A stretch of 64,000 nt of DNA from Emiliania huxleyi CCMP1516. Taxonomy: Eukaryota > Haptophyta > Isochrysidales > Noelaerhabdaceae. Below the pieces are notes generated by a model that did no database searches, had not been told where the DNA came from, and saw nothing but the letters and a program-made list of their open reading frames with translations. The translations under genes and the position numbers were made by a program. The DNA is taken from NCBI RefSeq assembly GCF_000372725.1, contig NW_005197053.1, positions 73,189-137,188 on the forward strand, written 5' to 3'. Of the stretch, positions 11,593 through 22,836 are shown piece by piece (position 1 is the stretch's first letter; every line of letters starts with the position of its first letter).

Positions 11593-14500
11593 TCAGACCT
11601 GCTGCACCGACGACGCCTCGCCTCCAGAGACCTCGCGCGCCTCCGCAGAGCTGCGGCTGCTCATCTTGGCGAACACCCGGCTGAGGCCGCCAAAGCTGCG
11701 CTTCGCGAGGCTGGTGCCGCCCTCAGCGACGCTGCCCGAAACGAGGAGGTCCGCCCGCGACCGAGCGGGGGTAGCGCCTAGGCTCTTTGCCAGAAGGACG
11801 AGCGACACCTGCGGACAGGGACGCCCCTCTTCACGAAACGCTCGATGCGGGGGGGGAGCTCGCTGTGGGGGAGACGGGGCGCGCGCCCTGCGGTGGCGGC
11901 CGGGGGTGCACGATTTTGCCAGGTCCTTGTAGAGTCCGCCGGCGATGAGCTCCTGCGGCGTTTGGGGGGGAGAGGGTTGGGGAGGAGGGGTGGCGGGACG
12001 GGCGCCACTGTTGGACATCCGCTCCTGCGGCGTGACTTCAAAAAACCTCGAGAACTGGCAGCCGCGGAGCGCGGGGTCGTTCTCGTGCGCCATCACGATC
12101 TTCAGCCTGTCCTGGCGCGCCTGCTTGACCTGCTCGGCCAGCCGCTCGTCGCTGACGAAGCTGTCCTCGTTGAGGTAGAGCAGCATGTGCGTCGCGCTGG
12201 CCGGCCGATCATCGGTGGTGGAGATCGTGAGACCGGCAAAGACGGCGGCGATCTCGGTGGCCAGCTCCAGCGACCCCGGGTTGGCAGGCGAGGCCCAGAG
12301 CGTGGTCTGTTTGGAAAAGGCGAGCGACTGGCTCTCGGGCTCGCCCGACACGCAGAGCGGGAGGGAGGTCTTGTCCAGAAAGTTGGGCGAACAGAGGAGC
12401 ACCGCCTAGGGTGGTTCAAGTGGGGGTCGCGGTTGGGAGACGGAGAGGACTGCGGAGCGGCTGGCTGAGGCCGGCGGCGCCTCGGCGATGATTTTGAGGG
12501 AGACGAGCTGAAACTCATCGATGCGATACCAGATCGTGAGCGGCCAGTCCTCGTCAAAGATGGCCGGCTGCAGTTCCTCGGGGCACTCGTTGCGCAGCGC
12601 CTGCAGCGTCCCGCCTCCCTTTTCAGGGTCCGCTTCTTGGACGAGGACGAGCGGCTTGTCCTTCTCGAGCGACGAGCGAACCTCTCGGAGGCAGTTCTGT
12701 GGCGCGGGAGAGGCGGGAGGTAAGGCCAAGGTGCGGTAGAGGCGGGGTGGGAGGAAGAGGCGAACCTTGGAGCGGAAGTAGCCCTGCGAGAGGAAGAAGA
12801 GGATGGCCTGCGAGCGCTGGATGTACTCCTCGAGCGCCCCGATATCCTTGAGATCATCTACCTATGAGAGCACACCGCGGTGCGTCAGAGGCTGTGTGTG
12901 TAGCTAGCGCGGCTGAGCATGTGCGCGCGTCGAGAAAGACTTTGATGTCCGGCAGCAGCTGCTCGAGCTCGCCCTTTATGACCTTGACGGCGTCTTGACC
13001 GGTCGACCTATTCGGAGGTTGTGGCTCTATACCGGGTCCTGCTCCTCTTCTCCCTCCATGGCTATGACTCACCAGATGTGGCTGTTGAAGAGGTGCCATG
13101 TGAGGCCGGTCCCGATGCTCAGCTCGGGGGGCTGCTTGGTCGAGACGAGTCGGATCGTGGGGACCTTGGCGACGCGACGGGCGGCGACGATGGCGCTGAC
13201 GAGGAAGAAGGCGAGCACGACTGCAACGAGGATGATCATCGAGTCGACAATCACATTGAGGCTGCGGAAGCCGAGGACATCGGCGGGGTCTACTCCCTGG
13301 TACCGCTCCTGGATGCCGAGGAAGATGGTGCTCCAGTTGGTGCCGAGGAAGAGGAGGAGGAGCACGAGGCTGGTGGCGACGGCGATGACGTTGTCCTCGA
13401 CCCGCTTGTACGGCCGCACGACGGCGAGCGCGACGGCGTAGCATGAGCAGATGAGCGTCGCCACCACGAGGCGAACAAAGGCTCGCTCCTCCGGGACCAG
13501 CAGCACGAAGCCGGTCAGCACGAGCTTGCGCGCCAGCTCGACCGCCTCCCACCAGTACCAAGTCTTCTCGTACTCCCGGTGGAGGAAGGCGGTGGCCCGC
13601 GTCAGAGCATTCGGCGTCTTGGCCTGCAGCGGCTTGTAGCAAGCGGCGAGGAGCGACGTGAAGAGGACCAGCGAGCCGGCGGGCCAGAGGACGATGAAAC
13701 CGATGGCGAGGTTCTTGATGGGTCCGTGATCGTCGGAGCCGCACTCGACGCTCGCGTCCTGCCGCATGTAGGAGACCTGCTGCAGGGGCTCGTTTGGCGG
13801 AGAGATGGTGTAGGCCTATCAGCAGAACGTTGCGAGGACTGAGGGGGGTGGGGTTGTGAGCAACGGCAGTCAGCTGTGAGGGGCGGCGCCTGGCACGACC
13901 AGGAGCGGAAGATGGAGGCGCTGATGGTGGGCACGAAGCAGAAAATGAGCACCAAGCCAGCGGGCGTGAGGTCGAGGAGGCCGAGGGCCGCCTCCGCCCA
14001 CAGCTTTGGGCGCGGTGGCGGCGCGGTTCGCCAGCAGTGGAGCCGCAGGCTTATTCCCGCAACCATTAGCAGGGCGATGAGGGCGACGGGGGAGATAGCG
14101 ACGGCGAGGAGCCGCAGAGCGTAGCCGAGGCACTGCTCCGGCAGGAAAAAGCCAGACCAGTCGATGGAGATCACGTTGGCCAAGTTGTCCGTCCAGCCCG
14201 TGTACTTGTCTGGCAGCCGCGCGGAGTAGGTGGAGGACAAGACGGTGCAGATCTGGTAGAAGCCAAACAGGATCTTGACCTTGGCCGTCATTCCGACCCC
14301 GACGTAGTACTTGACGGAGCGGTCTGCAAAGCGGAGGATAGGGCCGATGATGCGCTCCTTCCGCCACGGCATGTGGTAGGCCCACGCCGCCAAGCCGCAC
14401 GCGACGCAGAGGCCGAGGACGAGGCCTACGATGCGGCCCACAGCGGCGGCGCGCGGAGCGCATACTTCGCAGGTGTCACCGTCGACGAGGTGGTGGTCTG

Positions 14501-17251
14501 GCGCAGCGCAGAGCCGGCACTCGGGCCCTTTGAAGTCCGAAGCGCAGTACGCGTCCGAGCCCGCCTCCACCATCCTCCGGCGGCGAGAAGCCTTTCTCGC
14601 CACCGGCTCGCTGCCGGCGCACCGCGTCTTGCCAGCCTCGGCATTGCCGCCAAAGAGGCGGCACTCTGTCAGCACGGCGGAGGAGGGGCTGGCGCGCCAA
14701 AAGCCGCGCGGGAGGACGAGGGATGAAAGGGTAGTGTTGTCCGGGCAGGCAGCGTTCGGCGGGCACGGCTTGCAGTACTCGGTTGGGGAGGTGAAGATGA
14801 TGGCCGAGGTGTTCCGCAGGTAGTAGTCGTCCATGCAAAATGAGCAGGTGGTGCTGCCATTGACCGAGCTGAGGGGGTGAGGACACGGGATGCATTCACC
14901 CTGGCCAGGGTTTGCGGCGTATGCGCCTGCAGCACACTCGATGCAGGAGTCGCTGCCGGCGCCAGAGGTGGTGCCGGGCTTACAGAGCTCGCACTGGGAG
15001 AGGCCAGCTGCTACCGCGACGGTGCCTGGCCGGCACGGCGCGCACGCATCGCTGCTTTCCGCGCCCCGCGTTGCGCTCGCGGTCCCGGCGGGGCAGAGCT
15101 CGCACGCGGCGCTCGAGTTGGAGCCGTTGGCCGGGTTGAAGCTGCCGGCGGGGCAGGGCTCCCAGACCATGCGGGTGGCGGCGCCCGCCTCTTCGCAGTA
15201 GCCGCCGTGCGGGCAAGGGTCGCAGGCGGGGAGGCCGAGGTCGGGAGAGAAGCTGCCCGCGGGGCAGGTGAGGCAGTCCGATTGGCCTGTGAGGGGCTGA
15301 TGCTGGCCCGGAGCGCACGGGATGCAGCTCTCGCTGCTCGCCGCGCCGAGGGCGGGCATGCGAGTGCCGACCGGGCAGGGCTCGGGGTCGGCGGTCCCCT
15401 CCTCGCAAAAGTGGCCCCTGGTGCACTGGCCGCTGCAGGAGGTGTTGGTGAGGCCGCTCCTGTTCCCGTAGTAGCCAGCAGAGCAACGGTTGCACTCGGG
15501 GGCGCTGAAGTCGCCGAAAAGGGAGCCCTCAGTCGGCATCCAGCGGCCCAAGCGGCAGTCCCAGTCTATCGGCGAGTTGACGGTCTGTATCGTGGTACCG
15601 TCGTTGCCGGTGAAGGAGGCGACGCTGATCGAGGAACGTTGTTCGAGGTCTTGCAGAAACAGCACCGAGCCTGAGACGTCCGCACTGTTGTTGATGAAGT
15701 CGACACCCGCGACGGAGAGGGACTCGCTTTTAAGCGCGTAGACGACGCCGCCGAGCTGCGGTTTGCGAGGAGAGAGCGGGGTGAGGCAGCCGTGGCCCTC
15801 TCCATCTCTCGCCCCGCTGCCGTGAGGCGCTCTGCAGGGAGGGATTCTACGCGGCGCACCACGAAAGCCGAGCAATTCCTCACGGTGGAGTCGATTATCG
15901 AGACCGCACCGCTGCGCTCCGCATGGACGACGCCGCCATCCTGCGGTTGCGAGGAGAGAGCGGGGCGTGAGGCAGCCGTGGCCCTCTCTTCCCGCTGCCG
16001 TGCGGCGCTGCTGGAGGCGGCTAGCTCTACGCGACGCACAGCTTCTCGAGCCGAGCAGTTCGTCACGGTCGAGCCGGTAAGCGAGACCGCACCGCTGTTC
16101 CCCACGTAGACGACGCCGCCGATCTGCGGTTGCGAGGAGAGAGTGGGGTGAGGCAGCCGTGGCCCTCTCTACCTCTCGCCCCGCTGCCGTGCGGCGCTGC
16201 AGGAGGCTACGCGGCGCACATTGTCAGCCGAGCAGCCCGACACGGTCGAGCTGGTTATCGAGACTGCACCGCTGTCCTCCGCGTAGACGACGCCGCCGGA
16301 CTGCGGTTGCGAGGAGAGAGCGGGGTCAAACATCTCCCGCCCCGCTGCCGTGCGGCCGGCTGCTAGCTCTACCAGGTACTACGCAGCGCACATCGCCAGC
16401 CGAGCAGCCCGTCACGGTGGAGCTTATTATCGAGATCGCACCGCTGCCATCCGCGTTGACGACGCCGCCGCCGCCCTGCGGTTGCGAGGAGAGAGCGGGG
16501 TGGGGCAGCCGTGTCCCTCCTTATCTCTCGCCCCCGGCTGCAAGGCGAGGAGGCGGCGCACATGAGCCGAGCACCCCACCAGGGTCGAGTTGATTATCGA
16601 GACCGCGCCGCCGTGGGGGTAAATGAAGACAACGCCACCATCCTGATGTAGCGAGGAGAGCGCGGGAGGTCAGGCAACAGTGTCCCTCTCCATCGCTCGC
16701 CTCGCTGCCGTGCGGTGGCCGGTGCTAGCTCTATCTTTGCGGCGCACCTCGTCAGCCAAACAGCTCGTCACGGTCGAGCCGGTAATCGAGACCGCACCGC
16801 TTTCAGACGCGAAGACGACGCCGCCGTACTGCGGTTGCGAGGAGAGAGCGGGGTGAGGCACCCGTGGCCCTCTTCATCTCTCTACCCACTGCATGGAGAG
16901 CCTAGCTCTGTCTATGCGGCGCACATCTTCAGCCGAGCAGCTCGTCACGGTCGAGCCGATGATCGAGACCGCACCGCTCTCATACGCGGCGACGACGCCG
17001 CCAGACTGCGGTTGCGAGGACAGAGGGCAGCGGATGGTGGGACTCGGATTGGTGGGACTGCAGAATCCGGATCTGAGTCCGCTGCCATGTGGCGCTGCAG
17101 GGCGGGGCTGCTAGGCTACGCGACGCACCCAGCCCGAGCACCCTGTCATAGTCGAGTCGATGATCTCGATGTCGCCTGCGCTGTTCGCGTGCACAACGCC
17201 GCCGGCCTCGTCACTGACCCAGTACTCCTCCTCGTCCTCCTCGTCCTCCTT

Positions 17252-17305
<54 letters not shown>

Positions 17306-18699
17306 CTCCCCCTCTCCCTCCTTCTTACACTCACCATCGACCCAGACGCACCCAGCCGCCCCTCTCCCGTTGACGAGGTTCAGCCCCCGCAGGGTGAGGC
17401 TGCAGCCGCCCGAGAGGTAAAAGAGCCTGGTCTCTCCCTGGCCGTCGAGCGTCGAGCCCTCGCCGCTGCTGGCGACGGTCACCTTGATGGTGGAGGTGCA
17501 GCTGATCTGGCTGAACAGCTTGAAGTGCGCACCGGGCGGCAGGTAGATTGAGATGTTGGCAGCAGCCTCCGTGATCAGGGAGCGGAGCTTGTCCTCGCTC
17601 GCCGCGGCGACATCGAAGCCGGGGGAGAGCGGCGGCAGCGGCGGTGGTGGCGGGGAGGGCGGCGTTGGTGGCGGTGAAGGCGGCCGGATTGCCCAGCAGA
17701 TCTGAGTGGCAGAGGGAGGAGGGGAATCAGAGACGTGAAGGAAGGGATATGAGAGGGCCCAGGGCGCGCCTTCCAGCCCGACCCGACATCGCTTTCATCC
17801 GATTTCCACTCGATGACGCCGTCCTCCGGCACCACGCCCTGCGGCCCAGAGGTGCCGCAGTACTTCACGCCGTTGACGGTGAGGTAGTCGTAGCGGCAGC
17901 TCATCTCGTCTTGCACCTCAAAGGCGACCGTCTCCAGCCCGACCGGCGGCACGCCGCTGATGGTGCACGCCTCGTTCCTGTCGTAGCTGTTCGGGTAGTT
18001 TGGCGACACGGCGCACGAGCCGCTGTCGGTGAGCGAGCACGGGCCGGTGAGCTGGAGCGGTGCCCGTGGCGGCTGGGGCGGCAGCGGCGGGGAGGGCGGC
18101 GGTGGAGGCGATGGAGGCGGTAAAGGCGGCGTTGATGGTGGCGGCGGCGGCGAAGGCGGCGGTGGCGGGGAGGGCGGCGGCAGCGGCGGTGAAGGCGGCG
18201 ACGGCGGCGTTGGTGGCAGTGCGGGCGGCCGATCAAAGCAGCGCTCAGCGCAATCATCAGCACCAGGGGCAGGGAGGCCTTCGTCGTAGCAGGAGGCTCG
18301 GTTGGCATAGTTGATACAAAGCTCGCAAATGCCGGTTGAGCCCTTGTCAAAATTACAGAATGATACGCCATCCTCCTCGCAGCCACACGGCTGTGGATCC
18401 GTGGGAGACGCGGCCGCCCTGCCGAAGCACAGCGCGGCGGTGGCCACGCGGACGGTTGGTTTGAGCGAAGTGGATTTGCTGAGTAGCACAAAGGCTCCTG
18501 CGCGCACGAGGCTCGTCTCGACCAGCTGCCGGACAGCGACCATGAGACCAGCGAAGAGAGAAGGGCTGGCGGAATCCGGTTCGATCCGGACGGCGCCCGC
18601 GATGAGAACGGCACCGCCGCCCTCGGCGGCCGCGAGGGCCGAAAGCAGGCGGAGCAGCTGCAGAAGCATCGAAGGACACAGCGCCGGTGTTTCGTTCAT
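11593..18699 (-). CDS. Giant receptor-like protein: CUB, beta-helix exon array, Cys-rich repeats, multi-TM, TIR-like domain
   Basis: About 15 exons code for about 1,960 aa. Exon 1 (18699-17770): signal peptide, Pro-rich hinge, CUB domain ending GSGWK, joined to ICWAI in exon 2 (17701-17129), which also has a poly-Asp/Glu tract. Exons 3-9 are seven 81- or 84-nt exons of one beta-helix turn each. Exon 10 (15755-13890) holds GCC2/GCC3-type Cys-rich repeats (CPAGSFSPDLGLPACDPCP) and the first membrane helices. Exon 11 (13815-13073) holds more helices, including WWEAVELARKLVLTGFVLLV. Exons 12-15 (13007-12929, 12861-12766, 12696-12481, 12405-11593) encode a TIR-like fold: IKVFLDVDDLKDIGALEEYI, then ILFFLSQGYFRSKNCLREVR. 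The Glu in NCLREV sits where TIR NADases keep their catalytic Glu. Donors are GT or GC. A surface sensor signalling through TIR is inferred. Exon 15 may hide further introns. Confidence 0.7.
16040..17005 (-). repeat. Tandem array of symmetric beta-helix exons
   Basis: Within the receptor gene, exons at 17005-16925, 16828-16748, 16642-16562, 16475-16392, 16300-16220, 16123-16040 and (outside this span) 15940-15860 each encode one 27-28 aa unit of the form GGVVxAxxSGAVSIIxSTVT, followed by a CSA motif. Each is bounded by a cgcag acceptor and a gtgcgccgc donor, with introns of about 80-120 nt that are also similar to each other. All are phase 0, so any number can be added or skipped without breaking the frame. 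Confidence 0.85.
17218..17313 (-). repeat. Hexamer repeat coding for an acidic run
   Basis: Tandem gtcctc/ctcgtc units, translated on the minus strand as alternating Glu-Asp, lie inside exon 2 of the receptor gene between the CUB domain and the beta-helix array. Confidence 0.8.
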
Positions 18700-18848
18700 A
18701 ACATATCAACCATTTCTGAAAAAAAAATCACGGTTTCGGGTGTGTGTGTGTGTCCGGGGGGGGGGGGGGGGGGGCGTGCAACGCTCAGCGCGCAGCCCTT
18801 GACAGCCCCGCGCGGGCGGGAGAGGAGGGGGAGAGGGCGGATCTCCCC

Positions 18849-19377
18849 GGATACCCATCACTGAGCCGACGATGCTATGGGTAGTCCCAGGGTGGCGCCC
18901 ACCCCCATACCCTCAGGCACTTGCCTGCGCCCTGCCCGCGCACGCCGCGCACGCGCACGCCCGCGCACGTGCGCGCACGCGGCACTACGTCCGCGCACGT
19001 GCGCGCACGTGCGCGCACGCCCCGCGCACGCCCGCGCACGCCCGCGCACGCCCGCGCACGCCCGCGCACGCCCGCGCACGCCCGCGCACGCCCGCGCACG
19101 CCCGCGCACGCCCGCGCACGTCCGCGCACGCCGCACTACGCGGCACTACGCGGCACTGCCCAGGTTCCCTCACGCTCAGATTCCCTCACACTCAGATTCC
19201 CTCACGCTCAGATTCCGTGCAAGGGGGTGCCGAGTATGCCACAGGCCGGGATGGAGTGAGATCTTGCGGGGCAGGGCGTGGGCTAGTGCGCGAGGGCGCA
19301 GGCAAGTGCCCGAGGGCATGGGGGTGGGCGCCACCCTGGGGCTACCCGTAGCATTGTCGGCTCAGTGATGGGTATCC
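18849..19377. mobile_element. Foldback/MITE-like element with 85-bp inverted repeats and minisatellite core
   Basis: Ends 18849-18931 and 19292-19377 are inverted copies, about 90 percent identical, both starting ggatacccatcactgagcc. The core holds a cgcacgccc tandem array (about 18930-19135) and three copies of cagattccctcac. No coding capacity. A perfect target duplication is not evident. Confidence 0.7.
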
Positions 19378-19574
19378 CCCGTCACGGCGTCGGCCACTCG
19401 GCGGCGCTGTCGGGAGGGCGGCGGCGGCGGTGTAGGGGCGGCGGCGAGCTCCCGGTGGCAAATGCTCGCCTCACAGTCCAAGATGGCGGCTCACACGCCC
19501 AACCATGCTCTGGTGCGTCGATTGGGTCGCGTCTGCTGCCCGTGTCTCTGTCTTATCGGCACGACGACAACAAG

Positions 19575-19950
19575 CTACCCCTAACCCTAACCCTAACCCT
19601 AACCCTAACCCTAACCCTAACCCTTTATGAAATGAACTCGGGGGCACGGGACGCGGCACAAACGGGGCACAAACGCCAGGCTACAAAGACGGGGAGGCAC
19701 GTAGTGACGCAGGGGAGTCTAGGCGACGGCGGCGTCCTCCGACGCCGCGGCGAGCCTGAGCTCGGTCGCAATCTCTAACCCTTAACCCAAATAACTCGGA
19801 GCATTCTCACCGAGAGCTCGCGTCAACGGACCGCTGGTTCCTCCATTCCGACCCGAAGCGGCCCGTTCTTAGGAGCTGCACAACGGCTTGAACTCTCTGA
19901 CCCTAACCCTCACCCTAACCCTAACCATAACCCTACCCTAACCCTAACCC
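19575..19950. repeat. Interstitial telomere-like repeats
   Basis: An almost perfect run of about eight ccctaa units lies at about 19578-19625, a short ctaacccttaaccc block near 19772, and a degenerate run of ccctaa/ccctca/ccataa units at 19899-19950. The polarity is the same throughout. Genes on both sides show this is not a chromosome end. The motif matches the TTAGGG telomere type. Confidence 0.9.
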
Positions 19951-19966
19951 TTGCGCCTTGGCTGGC

Positions 19967-19975
19967 TGTATAAAG
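19967..19975 (+). promoter_or_regulatory. TATA-like element upstream of the 19998 gene
   Basis: tgtataaag lies about 25 nt before the ATG at 19998 and directly after the telomere-like repeat. The closeness to the ATG makes it a weak call. Confidence 0.3.
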
Positions 19976-19997
19976 CTATGTCGTTTTGTCTGAGGCT

Positions 19998-21322
19998 ATG
20001 TCGCAGCGCCTGCCCCGTTCGCCAGTGGTGCTCGCCAGCCTGCTCGCCAGCCTCGCCTGGCGCGGCGCGCTGGTCGGCATCCTGACCGCGCCGCTCTACT
20101 GCTGCTTCGGCGTCCTGTACGCGCTCCTCCTCCTGCCGCGCGTCCTCCTTCGCAAGCTGGACCGCCGCGCATTTGGGCCGACGCTCGACGCCGCCGACGG
20201 CGGCGGGATGGGCGGGCTGCTGCTCGCCCTCGAGGCGCCCCTCGCGCTGCTGTCGTACGTGCTGTACCAGACCACCAAGTTCTTCGTGCTGCCGATGATG
20301 AGCTCCTTCGAGGCGGCGCGGCGTGGCGTGGACGAGACGTGGGTCGACAAGCTGCACGAGAATATCGAGGACCCCGGCCGGATCCCGCGGCTGACGGTGT
20401 TCGCCGCCATCTGCTGGGCCCCTCGGTGGAACACGCACACGAATGTGCACGTCCTGTGGCTGCTGGACCCGCCCGAGGGCGAGGCCACCTTCGAGGTCGA
20501 GAATGTGCGCCAGCGCGGATTTTCGTGGCAGGTCATCTTCTACGACGGGCGGCAGCAGACGCTCGGCTCGATTGCCTCCTCGCCAACGGGCGGAGAGTGG
20601 CTGGCGCTGACGCTCCGGACGGCGGGCGCCCTGCAGCTCACCATACGGCCGTACCTTTTCGATGGCTGCGCCTCGGCGACACTGCCGCGCGTGCGGATGA
20701 ACGGGGTGGAGGTGACGCGGGGCGCGCCGGTGGTCTTCAAGCGCGAGCGGCTCGGCTTCAACGCGAGGCTGAAGGGTGCGTACGAGACGCCGCTGCACTG
20801 GGCGCTGCAGTGGCACACGTACGTCTTGCTCTGGCGAGGCGCTGTGAACGGCGTCTCTTCACACCTCCAAGCTGTGAACAGGCACACGTACGTCTTGCTG
20901 TGCTGCCGCAGCATGGTGTCGGCCGAGGCCGTGCGCTCCATCTACCTGCCTCCCAGCTGTGAACAGCGTCTCTTCACGCCTGGAGCTGTGAACAGGCCGT
21001 GCGCGCCATCTACCTGCCCGTCGGCAACCCGGAGACGCAGTGGCTGTACGGCGCGACGCAGCAAGGGTACTCGCTGCGCTTCGAGCTGCCCGCGTCGCTG
21101 CTCGAGGAACATCTCGTCTTTTGCAGCGTCTACGACCGCGCCTCCTTCCCGCTGCTGCCCTCGCTGCAGGTGGAGCGGCCGTCGCACACGCTGCCGCCGT
21201 GTGGCGAGGACGGCTTCTGGGCGACGAGGATCGTGCGCAAAGATGGCACCGCCACGAGGCCGGAGGTGCTTCCGTCGGTGCGGGTCACTCTCGAGCGGCC
21301 ATCGCGCACGGCGCTGCACTGA
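19998..21322 (+). CDS. Uncharacterised integral membrane protein, three exons, 395 aa
   Basis: Exons 19998-20812, 20882-20927 and 20996-21322 join in frame. Starting MSQRLPRSPVVLASLLASL, it has hydrophobic segments about residues 10-50 and 75-100, then a long soluble part rich in beta-strand-like sequence. I recognise no family. Both introns (69 and 68 nt) have GC donors. They begin with a copy of the next exon's first bases and end with the shared body gctgtgaac...agctgtgaacag. The reading frame would otherwise run into divergent sequence, so their removal is well supported. The 46-nt middle exon sits between two intron units of the same family. Confidence 0.65.
20813..20881 (+). other. GC-AG introner-like unit, copy 1
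   Basis: Intron starts gcacacgtacgtcttgct, identical to the 18 nt that start the next exon at 20882. The body is gctgtgaacggcgtctcttc followed by acacctccaagctgtgaacag. Confidence 0.85.
20928..20995 (+). other. GC-AG introner-like unit, copy 2
   Basis: Intron starts gccgtgcgctccatctacct; the next exon at 20996 starts gccgtgcgcgccatctacct (one difference). The body agctgtgaacagcgtctctt, then cacgcctggagctgtgaacag, matches copy 1. Confidence 0.85.
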
Positions 21323-22029
21323 ACAGGCGACTGGGGCAAGGCACCGTGCGCGCGCGACGCCGGCCCCGCGAGCGGGAGGAGGGTGGCCATCTTGTGTTTG
21401 CGCATGTGCGCGTTGCATGATTGTTATCTTGGTTGTGGCCAGTTGCGGGGCCGCGGGAGAGATGCCGCTGCACCGAAACCGTTATGCTGTGTGGCATGGA
21501 GCGATGAGCATGCGGGGCGACGGGACAGGAGACGCGAGAGCGAGCAATTTGTGCGCGGGTGCGCGGGAGCGGGGCCCGGGGGTTGACATTATTTTTTCTT
21601 CATTCTTGATGTGGTTGTGGCTTGTGCGCCAGTGCATGCACCACAGCAAGAGACGCAAGGAGTAAGGGGAAATACCGTACGTCAGTAGACAGTAGTAGCT
21701 AGAGAGACGAGCGAGGAGAGACGCACACGCTCGAGGCGCACGTCGTCATATCAGCGTCGCACGCGGTGCCGGTGGTGCGAGCGCCGTCGCGCCTCCCCAG
21801 AGCTGCGACACCGACTGCGACCAGCGCCACGAGTTCGCGGGGGGCGGCGCCGGCGCGGCGAGCGAGTCGCGGATCGAGGCGAGCGAGGGGCGGAGGTCGA
21901 CGGAGCCTGAGGCTGGAAAGAAGCCCCGCGCTGCTGAGCCCCGCTCTGCGACAGGGCCGCCTGGCGCCTTCTCCGGCTCGCGCTCCGCCCCCTCCCCCTC
22001 GTGGCTCGCCAGGAACTGCTCCAGCCTAT
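21323..22029. other. Intergenic region, convergent genes
   Basis: Only short frames and no recognisable domain. It holds the 3' flanks of the genes ending at 21322 (+) and 22030 (-). Confidence 0.35.
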
Positions 22030-22836
22030 TCACAGCCCCCTCTCTAGTCGCTTGCAGCTCTCTCTTGTTTCGCCCGTTGCCTCGCAGGAGCTGCTCCGCC
22101 TGCGCACGACGTGGCTGTTCTGCCCCTGATCGTAGCCCGCGCGGTACACCAGCACCAGCACCGCAGCCACAAGGACAGAGAGCGGCACCGCCGCCATGAT
22201 TGCCATCGGGACCGCCGTCGTCTTGACCTGCGGTGCGCAAACCTCATCGTCGCCGCTCTGCCGCCCTGTAAACTCGACGCGTATAGAGGTGTGCGGCGGG
22301 TGCTTTCATGGGGCGGGGCGCGGGCGAGCCGCCGCCTGGTCGATCGCGTCGTCCTTGTGTTGCAGGATCACCGTGTCGATGAAGGCGCGGAGCTCGGCCG
22401 AGTCGCTCACCTCTTTGAAGATGGGCTTGAAGGCGATCCGAAAGGCGCGGCCGATCTCCGCCTGCGCGGCCTCCGTGACCGCAGCCTCCGAATCCTGCAG
22501 CGCGTCTTCGGGGCCGTACCCCACTCGCACCTTGGACGCCAGCAGGTCCGGGTCAAACTGCAGCGAGCTCCCCACGGACTGGAGCGCCTCGTTCACGGCG
22601 TTGACCTCTCTCTGCACCTCGTCGCGCGCGCCCTCCGCCGCCGGCGAGACCGAGGAGACCTCGACGGCGTTGTCTGGAAGTGCAATGCTCGCGAGGAAGG
22701 TGGCCTGGTCGCCGCCCTCCGCGCGTGGCTGCGCCGAGGGATCCGCAGAGGCGCCCGAAGGCTTCACCGGCAGCGCTCTTGCCACGGGCAGGATGAGCGC
22801 TGCGACGAGTGCGACGGGAGTCCGCAGCGCCACCAT
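22030..22836 (-). CDS. Small single-pass type I membrane protein, two exons, 242 aa
   Basis: Exon 1 is 22836-22336 and exon 2 is 22257-22030, with a 78-nt GC..AG intron. The protein begins with a signal peptide (MVALRTPVALVAALILPVAR), followed by an acidic, helical lumenal part about 150 aa long (NAVNEALQSVGSSLQF). A C-terminal membrane helix (AIMAAVPLSVLVAAVLVLVY) comes next, with a 35-aa basic tail. No family recognised. The acceptor was chosen because it restores the frame that carries the membrane helix; an acceptor 8 nt upstream gives a different, basic tail. Confidence 0.55.

Noticed and set aside
19575-19950. True chromosome end
   Set aside because: Genes continue on both sides and the blocks are short and interrupted.
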